NCBI RefSeq assembly: GCF_036057275.1
Contig: NZ_CP107945.1
Location: forward strand, 5,952,001-6,016,000
Source: Streptomyces sp. NBC_00390
Lineage (GTDB): Bacteria > Actinomycetota > Actinomycetes > Streptomycetales > Streptomycetaceae
DNA length: 64,000 nt
Direction of reading: 5' to 3'
The notes below the pieces were generated by a model. It did not search any database. It had not been told where the DNA came from and saw only the letters and a list, made by a program, of their open reading frames with translations. This document shows positions 18,301 through 25,737 of this stretch, piece after piece (position 1 is the stretch's first letter; the number at the start of each line of letters is the position of its first letter). A program made the position numbers and the translations under genes.

Positions 18301-19131
18301 TCACCCCTCAGAGGAGGGTTTCGGGGCCTCGAATGTGACCTGGGCCTCGAAGGCGGCACGGCGGGTGGCGCGGCGCAGTGCCTTCAGGAGCGTGGCGCCG
18401 AGGGTGAGGGTCAGGGCGACGGTGAGCACCGCCCGCCCCAGGTCCCAGCCGAGCGAGGTCGCCAGGCAGTAGGCGAGGAAACGCACCAGGTTCTCCTGCA
18501 CCGGGTCATCGGCGTCGAAGGCGATCCCGGAGGACAGCCCGCCGATGTACGTCCAGCCCTGCAGATTCATGACCGTGCCGTACGCGAAGGCCGCGACCGC
18601 CCCGTACGCGGCGAGCATCAGCAGCTCCGCACGACCGCGCAGCCGCTCCGGTCCGGGCAGCAGCCCGGCGCCCATGGTGAACCAGCCCATGGAGAGCATC
18701 TGGAACGGCATCCACGGCCCCACCCCGCCGGTGAGCAGCGCGGACGCGAACATGGTGACCGCGCCGAGCACGAAGCCGAAGCCGGGACCGAGAACCCGGC
18801 CGCTGAGCACCATCAGGAAGAACATGGGCTCAAGCCCCGCGGTGCCCGCGCCGAGCGGTCTGAGCGCGGCCCCGACCGCGGCCAGCACCCCGAGCATCGC
18901 CACGGCCTTGGCGTCCATGCCGGTGTCTGCGATCGTCGCGACGACGACGCCGACGAGGAGCGGCAGCAGGGCGGCGAACAGCCAGGGGGCGTCCTCGTCA
19001 TGTGCGGTGACCGTCGCACCGGGGTCCGCGAGCAGCGGCCAGCCGAAGGCGATCACCCCGATCGCGGTGATGAGGACGAGCGCGGCGATCGAGCGGGGGC
19101 CGAGGCGGACGGGACGCGTTCGTGTGCTCAC
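18301..19131 (-). CDS. ECF transporter substrate-binding (S) component
   Basis: A 276-residue protein with about six hydrophobic helices and the family-typical Gly/Met-rich helices LEPMFFLMVLSGRVLGPGFGFVLGAVTMFASALLTGGVGPWMPFQM. It has the usual ECF S-component layout and no ATPase. Its start codon GTG (19131) overlaps the stop of the ATPase gene by 4 nt. As the last gene of a cobalamin-riboswitch operon, its most economical substrate is cobalamin, cobinamide or cobalt; this is inferred from context, not from residues. Confidence 0.85.
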   Translation of the reverse strand: MSTRTRPVRLGPRSIAALVLITAIGVIAFGWPLLADPGATVTAHDEDAPWLFAALLPLLVGVVVATIADTGMDAKAVAMLGVLAAVGAALRPLGAGTAGLEPMFFLMVLSGRVLGPGFGFVLGAVTMFASALLTGGVGPWMPFQMLSMGWFTMGAGLLPGPERLRGRAELLMLAAYGAVAAFAYGTVMNLQGWTYIGGLSSGIAFDADDPVQENLVRFLAYCLATSLGWDLGRAVLTVALTLTLGATLLKALRRATRRAAFEAQVTFEAPKPSSEG

Positions 19132-20951
19132 AGCGCGTCCCTGACCTGGGAGACGGTCAGCCAGGGCTGAGGAGCGAGGATCTTGCTGACCTGGGGTGCG
19201 AAGGCGGGGGAGGAGACGACGACCTCGGACGTCGGGCCGTCGGCGACGATCTCGCCGTCGGCCAGGATGACCACGCGGTGGGCGAGCTCGGCCGCCAGCT
19301 CCACGTCGTGGGTGGCCAGCACGATGGCGTGGCCGCCGTCGGCCAGGCCCCGCAGTACGGAGACGAGGCGGGCCTTGGCCGCGTAGTCCAGGCCTCGGGT
19401 CGGCTCGTCGAGCAGGAGCAGCGGGGGGCGGCCGGTCAGCACGACGGCCAGGGCGAGGGCGAGGCGCTGCCCCTCGGAGAGGTCGCGGGGGTGGATGGCG
19501 TCCTGCACGCCGGGCAGCAGCTCGCCGACGAGCGCGCGGCACGATCCGGGCTCGGCGCCGGCGTCCGCGTCGGCGGCGGCGCACTCGGCGCCGACGGTGT
19601 CCGCGTAGAGCAGGTCCCGCGGCTCCTGCGGCACGAGCCCGACCTGCCGGATCAGCTCGCGGGGCGCCGTCCGGTGGGGTGTGCGGCCGCCGACGGTCAC
19701 GCTGCCGGAGGTGGGCTCGACCATGCCGACGAGTGAGGAGAGCAGGGTGGACTTCCCGGCCCCGTTGCGGCCCATGAGGGCGATGGTCTCGCCGGGGGCA
19801 ACGGTGAGGGTCACGTCACGGAGGGCCTCGATGCGGGCCCGGCGGACGGCGAGGCGGGTGACGGTGGCGATCCGGCCGCCGACCGGGCCGCTCGTTTCCG
19901 GCGACTGCGCGTCGGTCGCGGGTGCGGCGTCGTGCGAGGCCGCCCGCCGCCTGAAGAGCCACCCCGAGCGCGCCCGGGCACGTATGGACGTGCTCCCGGG
20001 GGCGGGAGCCGGGGCCTGGGCCGACGCGCCGACGGCCGGCGGAGCCGCTGCCCGCGAGCCGTCGGCCGGACGGGCAGGGGCCTGCGGCGTGGCCCCGGAA
20101 GGCACGGCCCCCGGTATGACGTCTCCCGGAGCGACGCCCTCCAAGCGTTCCCTCAGCGCACCCGCGCTGCGCCGCGCGTCCCGCACCGACAGCGGCAGCG
20201 GATCCCACCCCGCCAGCCTGCCCAGCGCCACCACCGGCGGATGCACCGGCGACTGCGCCATGATCTCCGCCGGGGCGCCGGTCACCGGGGGCAGGCCCGG
20301 GCCCGGGAGCAGCACCACCCGGTCCGCGTACTGCACCACCCGTTCCAGACGGTGCTCGGCCATCAGCACCGTCGTGCCGAGGTCGTGGACCAGGCGCTGG
20401 AGCACCGCCAGCACCTCCTCCGCCGCAGCGGGGTCCAGCGCGGACGTCGGCTCGTCGAGGACGAGCACCTTGGGGTGCGGGGTCAGCACCGAGCCGATCG
20501 CGACCCGTTGCTGCTGGCCGCCGGAGAGCGTCGCGATCGGGCGGTCGCGCAGGTCGGCCAGGCCCAGCAGGTCCAGGGTCTCCTCGACCCGTCGGCGCAT
20601 CACGTCCGGGGCGAGGCCCAGCGACTCCATGCCGTACGCGAGCTCGTCCTCGACCGTGTCGGTGACGAAGTGCGCGAGCGGGTCCTGGCCCACCGTGCCG
20701 ATGAGGTCGGCGAGTTCGCGGGGCTTGTGGGTGCGGGTGTCGCGGCCGTCGACCGTGACCCGGCCGCGCAGCGTGCCGCCCGTGAAATGCGGGACCAGCC
20801 CGGAGACGGCCCCCAGCAGAGTCGACTTGCCGACTCCCGACGGTCCGACGAGCAGCACCAACTCGCCCTCGGGCACGGTCAGATCGACGCCGCTGATCGT
20901 GGGCGCGCCGGCGTCGCGGTACGTCACCGACACATCGTCGAAGCGGATCAC
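19128..20951 (-). CDS. ECF transporter ATPase, two ABC domains fused
   Basis: 607 residues carrying both EcfA-type domains in one chain. Domain 1 has Walker A GPSGVGKST (about residue 35), signature LSGGQQQRVA and Walker B VLVLDEPTSALD. Domain 2 has Walker A GRNGAGKST (about 394), signature LSEGQRLALA and Walker B LLLLDEPTRGLD. A roughly 100-residue Pro/Ala-rich linker joins them. The GTG at 20951 has GAGGAG upstream and overlaps the T-component stop (GTGA). It drives import together with the T and S subunits in the same operon. Confidence 0.9.
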   Translation of the reverse strand: MIRFDDVSVTYRDAGAPTISGVDLTVPEGELVLLVGPSGVGKSTLLGAVSGLVPHFTGGTLRGRVTVDGRDTRTHKPRELADLIGTVGQDPLAHFVTDTVEDELAYGMESLGLAPDVMRRRVEETLDLLGLADLRDRPIATLSGGQQQRVAIGSVLTPHPKVLVLDEPTSALDPAAAEEVLAVLQRLVHDLGTTVLMAEHRLERVVQYADRVVLLPGPGLPPVTGAPAEIMAQSPVHPPVVALGRLAGWDPLPLSVRDARRSAGALRERLEGVAPGDVIPGAVPSGATPQAPARPADGSRAAAPPAVGASAQAPAPAPGSTSIRARARSGWLFRRRAASHDAAPATDAQSPETSGPVGGRIATVTRLAVRRARIEALRDVTLTVAPGETIALMGRNGAGKSTLLSSLVGMVEPTSGSVTVGGRTPHRTAPRELIRQVGLVPQEPRDLLYADTVGAECAAADADAGAEPGSCRALVGELLPGVQDAIHPRDLSEGQRLALALAVVLTGRPPLLLLDEPTRGLDYAAKARLVSVLRGLADGGHAIVLATHDVELAAELAHRVVILADGEIVADGPTSEVVVSSPAFAPQVSKILAPQPWLTVSQVRDAL

Positions 20952-22273
20952 GGGGTCGACTCCTCGGGTCCTGCGGGAGCGGTGGGTACGGGGGCGACGA
21001 ACGCCGGCAGCAGGCCGATCAGCACGGACAGCGCGGGCCACAGCGGCAGTGTCGGGGCGATGAGCGGTACGACGCCGGGGTGCAGCGCCTGCGGGTCCTG
21101 GACGTTCGCCTGGATCATCAGGGCCGCGACCGCCACGCCGGAGGCGGCGACCAGCCAGGACCGTACGCCCCACCGGTCGGGTCGGTAGCGGGTGCGTACG
21201 GAGCGGCGGCCGCCGAGCCGCAGGCCCGCGACGGCGGCGAGGAGCCCGGTGATCAGCAGCGGCACCCCGTAGGCGGCGCCCGCCGCCGCGAGCAGTCCGT
21301 ACGAGCCCGCGCACACACCGAGCAGCCCGCCGAGAGTGAGGACGGTGGTGGTGCGGCGTACGGCGGGCGGGACCTCGGCGGTGCGCCCGTAGCCGCGCGC
21401 GTCCATCGACGCGGCGACCGCGACCGAACGCTCCAGCGCGCCTTCCAGCACCGGCAGGGCGATCTGTGCGACGGCCCTGATGCCTCCGGTGGGGCGGCCG
21501 CGCAGCCGGCGTGCGGTGCGCAGCCGGAAGACGTCGGCGACCAGGTTGGGTGCGAAGGTCATGGCGACGACGACGGCGACGCCGGCCTCGTACAGCGCGC
21601 CGGGAAGGGACTTGAGCAGCCGGGCGGGGTTGGCGAGGGCGTTGGCGGCGCCGACGCAGATGAGGAGAGTGGCGAGCTTGGCCCCGTCGTACAGCGCGAA
21701 CACCAGCTGCTCCGCGTGCACGCGCCCGCCGATCCGTACCCCCTGCGCCCAGTCGGGCAAGGGCACTTCGGGAAGCGTGAGCAGCGGGTGCGTGCCCGCG
21801 ATGGGGGAGCCGAGCGCGACGGAGAAGACCACGCGGACGGCGATGACGAACAGCCCGAGCTTGACGAACGCACCGTAGGACCGGGCCCAGGGAGCGTCGG
21901 TGCGGCGGGCCGCCACGACGTACCCGGCGACGCCGACGAGCAGTCCGAGCAGCAGCGGATTCGCGGTCCGCGACGCGCCCACGGCAAGCCCGAGCGCCCA
22001 CACCCACCAGGCCCCGGCATGCAGGGCGTTGCTGCGAGTGGCCTCGGGCGCGCGCAGCCGGCCGAGGAGACGACCGCCCGGGTAGCCGCCGACCCAGGTC
22101 CCGGCAGAGGAGGAGCGGCTCGTGCCTGCGCGCCGCGTGCGCCCGGCCGAGCTGTCGGCCGCGGGCGGAAGTGCATCCGCGACGCGCCCGCTGGTGGAAA
22201 CGGCCTCGCGCTGCGCGGCCCGGCGCGCCGGGCCGGACGGGTCGTGCGGCCTTGGGGCAGGCGCAGGCGTCAT
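20948..22273 (-). CDS. ECF transporter transmembrane (T) component, CbiQ family
   Basis: 441 residues. A Pro/Ser/Arg-rich N-terminal extension (about 60 aa) precedes a CbiQ-type domain with several membrane helices and the coupling-helix signatures MTFAPNLVADVFRLRTARRLRGRPTGG and SMDARGYGR; the A-R-G motif contacts the ATPases. The ATG at 22273 overlaps the preceding stop by 4 nt. The C-terminal membrane helices after the coupling region are longer than in minimal CbiQ proteins. Confidence 0.88.
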   Translation of the reverse strand: MTPAPAPRPHDPSGPARRAAQREAVSTSGRVADALPPAADSSAGRTRRAGTSRSSSAGTWVGGYPGGRLLGRLRAPEATRSNALHAGAWWVWALGLAVGASRTANPLLLGLLVGVAGYVVAARRTDAPWARSYGAFVKLGLFVIAVRVVFSVALGSPIAGTHPLLTLPEVPLPDWAQGVRIGGRVHAEQLVFALYDGAKLATLLICVGAANALANPARLLKSLPGALYEAGVAVVVAMTFAPNLVADVFRLRTARRLRGRPTGGIRAVAQIALPVLEGALERSVAVAASMDARGYGRTAEVPPAVRRTTTVLTLGGLLGVCAGSYGLLAAAGAAYGVPLLITGLLAAVAGLRLGGRRSVRTRYRPDRWGVRSWLVAASGVAVAALMIQANVQDPQALHPGVVPLIAPTLPLWPALSVLIGLLPAFVAPVPTAPAGPEESTP

Positions 22274-22902
22274 GGGGTGCGCCGGCGGCGGGACTGCCAC
22301 AGTGCCGCCACGCCCAGACCCAGTACCGCCGCGATGCCCGCCACGACACCGAGCGACGGGCCGCCGCCCGAGTCGTCCTTCGCATCCCGTGACGGGGGCT
22401 CCTGCGCCGAGACCTGCTCGCCGCAGCCCGACTTCGGGTAGCCGGAGATCGCGCACAGCAGCGCCTGGCTGTTGTAGCGCAGCGGTTTCGCCACCGCCGC
22501 GAGCGCCTCCGCGCTCGTCGCGCCGTCTGCGACCTGCGCGCACGCCGTGCGCAGCGCGGGCGGGGCCTCGCCCTGAGGGGCGTCGCCCGCCGTGCCGGGG
22601 TCGATGACGAGCGCGATCCGCTTCGTGCCGGCCTTCGCCGGGGTCTTCGCGCATATCGCCGCGAAGTCCGGGCCCCGGCGCGGCTGCGCCGAGTCCCCGC
22701 TGTCCTCGCTCACCGAGAACCGGAACCCGTTCACGGACCCGTCGGCGGGCTGCGCCGTGGCCGGGCCCTCGGTGGCGTACGTCCACTTCGCCCCGCTGCT
22801 CTGCCAGAACGACCAGTAGCGGTAGCCGGCCGCCTGTGCGGGCGCAGCGCTCAGCACCGTGAGGACGGCGCCGAGCACGAGCACCAGGAAACGCGTGCGC
22901 AT
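22270..22902 (-). CDS. SCO2322-family exported membrane-anchored protein
   Basis: A 210-residue protein. Signal peptide (FLVLVLGAVLTVLSAAPAQA), extracellular domain with YWSFWQSSGAKWTYATEGPA and paired cysteines (AAICAKT, LLCAISGYPKSGCGEQ), then a C-terminal transmembrane helix (SLGVVAGIAAVLGLGVAALW) and Arg-rich stop-transfer. It matches, from memory, the SCO2322 family found only with this transporter type. The ATG at 22902 shares a base with the preceding TGA. Proposed role: an accessory extracellular substrate receptor. Confidence 0.85.
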   Translation of the reverse strand: MRTRFLVLVLGAVLTVLSAAPAQAAGYRYWSFWQSSGAKWTYATEGPATAQPADGSVNGFRFSVSEDSGDSAQPRRGPDFAAICAKTPAKAGTKRIALVIDPGTAGDAPQGEAPPALRTACAQVADGATSAEALAAVAKPLRYNSQALLCAISGYPKSGCGEQVSAQEPPSRDAKDDSGGGPSLGVVAGIAAVLGLGVAALWQSRRRRTP

Positions 22903-24134
22903 CACTGCCGCGGCTTCCTGCGGCCGCTGATCAGGAAGCCGGCGCCGACACTGGCGACGAAGATCGCGCCCACGATCCACCACATGGACAGGGACTCGGA
23001 CTCCTCACCCTTCTTCTCGTCACGCGAGGAGGGGGCGGGCGACGGCGACGCCTTCTTCGGCGCGGGGCCCGTCGCGTTGAGCGCGGTCACCAGGTTCTGG
23101 CCGCCGAAGTCGGCCGGGTCGGCGCCGGCCGCGTGAGCCGCGAAGATCAGCTGGGCATAGGCGGCGGGGCCGCTCTCCTTGGCCCAGGCGGAAGCGTTCT
23201 GCTCCAGCCACGTCAGCGGCTTCTTCGCCTGCTCGGTCAGGCCCTGTGCGGTCAGTGCGACGACCGCGTCCGCCGTGTTCCCGAAGTCCGGCTCGGGCGC
23301 CGAGTCCTCGGCGCCCGGCATCGGCGGCGTGTTGAAGTACCCGGTCTTGGCAAGCCCGTTCGCGAGGTACGCCGCACCGTTGTGGGCCGCGCCCTCGATC
23401 GTCGTCGCCTTCTCGCAGGCCGTGCCCTTGCCGTCCTTCGTGCCCGCCGTCACGACGAGGCCCTTGCCGTGCGCGCCGAGCACCGCGGCAGCGGTGGAGT
23501 CGGCGACGATGCCGGGGCTCTTGACCTGGTACACGAACGCCCCGCCGTCCTTGCCGCCGCACGGCTTGGCGAACGTCAGGAGCGCGTCGTACGGAGTCTT
23601 GCCGCCCTTCGACGTCACGTCGGCCGGCCCCAGACCGGCCGCGGCGAGCGCGCCGATGACGATGGAGGTGGAGTTCGCGTCGGAGGCCCCGCCCGGGTTG
23701 TAGCCCCAGCCGCCGTCCTTGTTCTGTACGGACTTCAGCCAGCCGACCGTCTTGTCCACGGCGGCGTCCTGCCCGCCGAGCGCGGCGAGCGCCTGCACGG
23801 CGGCGGCGCTCGCGTTGGTGTCCAGCGGAAGCTTGGCGTCGCACGCCTTCGCCGCGTCGGCACGGTACGAGGGGAAGCCGCCGTCCGCGCACTGCTGCCC
23901 GGTCAGCCAGTCCACGGCCGCCTCGGCGGGCACGAAACCGGCCGTGTCCTGGGCGAGCAGCGCCAGCGACTGCCGCCAGACACCGTCGTACGTGGGGTCG
24001 CCCGTGCCGTACAGGCCGGACGGCAGCGCGGCGGACGGGGTGGGGCTCGGCGCGGCGAAGGCGGCCGGTACCACCGCCAGTCCGAGCACGGCGGAGACGG
24101 CGAGTGCTGCTGCGCAGCGGCGAACGGTGGTCAT
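22902..24134 (-). CDS. Surface alpha/alpha-barrel (prenyltransferase/transcobalamin-like) protein of a B12-controlled operon
   Basis: A 410-residue first gene of the ECF operon. Signal peptide (1-28), then (alpha/alpha) repeats of the prenyltransferase/squalene-cyclase type: VDWLTGQQCADGGFPS, TVGWLKSVQNKDGGWGYNPGG, ANSTSIVIGAL. A Pro/Ser linker and a C-terminal transmembrane helix (WWIVGAIFVASVGAGFLISG) with a basic tail complete it. The same fold is used by animal intrinsic factor and transcobalamin to bind cobalamin. With a cobalamin riboswitch upstream, I infer a cell-surface B12 binder rather than a terpene cyclase; no cyclase DxDD motif is visible. The ATG at 24134 precedes the signal peptide. 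Confidence 0.85.
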   Translation of the reverse strand: MTTVRRCAAALAVSAVLGLAVVPAAFAAPSPTPSAALPSGLYGTGDPTYDGVWRQSLALLAQDTAGFVPAEAAVDWLTGQQCADGGFPSYRADAAKACDAKLPLDTNASAAAVQALAALGGQDAAVDKTVGWLKSVQNKDGGWGYNPGGASDANSTSIVIGALAAAGLGPADVTSKGGKTPYDALLTFAKPCGGKDGGAFVYQVKSPGIVADSTAAAVLGAHGKGLVVTAGTKDGKGTACEKATTIEGAAHNGAAYLANGLAKTGYFNTPPMPGAEDSAPEPDFGNTADAVVALTAQGLTEQAKKPLTWLEQNASAWAKESGPAAYAQLIFAAHAAGADPADFGGQNLVTALNATGPAPKKASPSPAPSSRDEKKGEESESLSMWWIVGAIFVASVGAGFLISGRRKPRQ

Positions 24135-24179
24135 GGCGGGTGGTGCCTCTCCTGCTTCAGGGCCGGGCGCAGGCACACT

Positions 24180-24365
24180 GAGGCACCAGGCTCGGCTCCG
24201 TATCCCTCGACGGTGCCGGCCACCGGGCGGGTCCCGGTGGGCACGAGCCGGTCATGAACGCGTACGAGGCATTCCGACTCACCGCCGGTGACGGCGGCTC
24301 ACGGTTGCGGGTCAGTGCCGGATTTGCACCGGCTTCCCCCCGTACGGGCATGATGACGACATGGT
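24180..24365 (-). promoter_or_regulatory. Cobalamin riboswitch
   Basis: On the minus strand, the leader of the ECF operon contains GGGGAAGCCGGTGCAAATCC, then GGCACTGACCCGCAACCGTGA, and the B12-box-like GTCGGAATGCC near 24268-24279. These occur in the canonical order of AdoCbl riboswitches. GC-rich hairpins follow toward 24180. Expression of the downstream transporter is therefore expected to fall when cobalamin is plentiful. Confidence 0.88.
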
Positions 24366-24418
24366 TACTGTACCGGCCGGTCACCGGGCGGCGGCGGGGC
24401 GCAGGTCACAGGGCAAGG

Positions 24419-25453
24419 TCACGGTTCGGACGCCACGTACAGGTCGGGTGCGCTGCCCGGCACCGCCTCCGCGCGGCCGAGCTTCACGAGCCTGCGCAGA
24501 TGGGCCTCCGCCTCCGAGACCGCGATGTTGCGCGAGCCGTAGGGGATCTCGTCCCAAGGCCGGTTCCACTCCATCCGCTCGGCGACCTGCCACGGGGTGA
24601 GCGGCCGCGCCAGCAGGGCGAGCAGGCCGGCCAGGCGCTCCTCGTGGTGGACGAGCAGCTCCCTGACCCGGCCGGCCGCATCGGTGAAGGCGTGCTGGTG
24701 CGCGGGGAGCACCTCGGCGGGGGCGAGGCGGCCGATGCGCTCGAGCGAGTCGAGGTAGTCGCCGAGGGGGTCGGTGACGGTGGCGTCGTCCGGGTCCTCG
24801 TACAGGCCGATGTGCGGGGTGATCTCGGGGAGGAGATGGTCGCCGGAGAAGAGCCGGCCGTTGCCGGCGAGCCGGGCCGGATGGGTCTCCTCGAGGTGCA
24901 GGCAGACATGGCCGGGGGTGTGGCCGGGGGTCCATAGGGCGCGCAGCCTGCGGCCGGCGAGGCCGAGCAGCTCGCCAGGGACGATCTCCCGGTCGGGCAG
25001 GGCCGCGCGCAGCCCGGGGAGGCTGCCCGTGTGCCCGGCGGCGCGGGCGGCGTGCAGCGGGGCGGTGTGCTCCTCGGGGGCGCCGGCGCGGGTGAGCTTG
25101 TCGGCCAGGTAGTCGAGCCACAGCCCCGGCTCGGCCTCCCGGGTGCGGCGCACCACCATGGCGTCGGCGGCGTGCATCGCGATCCAGGCGCCGGACGCCT
25201 CCCGGACCCGCCCGGACAGGCCGTGGTGGTCGGGGTGGTGGTGGGTGACGACGACACCGTGGACCTCGGCGACCGAGGTGCCGCACGCGGTCAGGCCGGC
25301 GGTGAGGGTGTCCCAGGACGCGGGGTCGTCCCAGCCGGTGTCGATGAGGACGGGTCCGCGGTCGGTGTCGAGCAGATGGACCAGGGTGTGCCCGAGGGGG
25401 TTGTCCGGAATGGGCACCCGGAGGGAGCGCACGCCACCGCCGTGGTCGGTCAC
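24419..25453 (-). CDS. Metallo-beta-lactamase-fold hydrolase
   Basis: 344 residues. The metal-binding motif is VVVTHHHPDHHGLSG (HxHxDH); later ligands are in TPGHTPGHVCLH and SGDHLLPEI, and a C-terminal helical winged domain (ERMEWNRPWDEI) resembles LACTB2/glyoxalase-II-like thioesterases. The substrate is unknown. The frame is open far upstream, so the GTG at 25453 (VTDHGGG) is a choice based on where homology begins; a strong ribosome binding site is not evident. It lies downstream of the SARP gene on the same strand with a 284-bp gap holding a strong palindrome. Confidence 0.75.
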   Translation of the reverse strand: MTDHGGGVRSLRVPIPDNPLGHTLVHLLDTDRGPVLIDTGWDDPASWDTLTAGLTACGTSVAEVHGVVVTHHHPDHHGLSGRVREASGAWIAMHAADAMVVRRTREAEPGLWLDYLADKLTRAGAPEEHTAPLHAARAAGHTGSLPGLRAALPDREIVPGELLGLAGRRLRALWTPGHTPGHVCLHLEETHPARLAGNGRLFSGDHLLPEITPHIGLYEDPDDATVTDPLGDYLDSLERIGRLAPAEVLPAHQHAFTDAAGRVRELLVHHEERLAGLLALLARPLTPWQVAERMEWNRPWDEIPYGSRNIAVSEAEAHLRRLVKLGRAEAVPGSAPDLYVASEP

Positions 25454-25624
25454 GTGGGGGTCGGTCGTCCGGGTGGTGGAGGAACGGCCTTCCGGCGCGC
25501 TCGTCCGTTCGCCTCTCGGCTCGTGTCCCGCTTCGTCCTTCGTCGACGGCACGCCCGTTGCCCCCCTGTGGTCACGTGGAACTGATGCACCGTCAGGATG
25601 GCGTGCGGGGGCGCCGCAGGGAAG

Positions 25625-25648
25625 CCCTTGCGGAAATGTCCGCAAGGG
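25625..25648. terminator. Perfect 10-bp stem hairpin between the SARP and MBL genes
   Basis: CCCTTGCGGA and TCCGCAAGGG separated by AATG, with no mismatches. It sits 90 bp past the SARP stop and 172 bp before the MBL start on the minus strand. It could be a terminator of the SARP transcript or an operator of the MBL gene; there is no T-tract. Confidence 0.45.
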
Positions 25649-25737
25649 GTGAACCGGCTCCGGCCGGCCTGCCGCAGTCTCCGTCGAAGTTCCACCATTC
25701 GGGTCCTCGGCCGCACCGGCCGGGAACCTGCGCGCAG

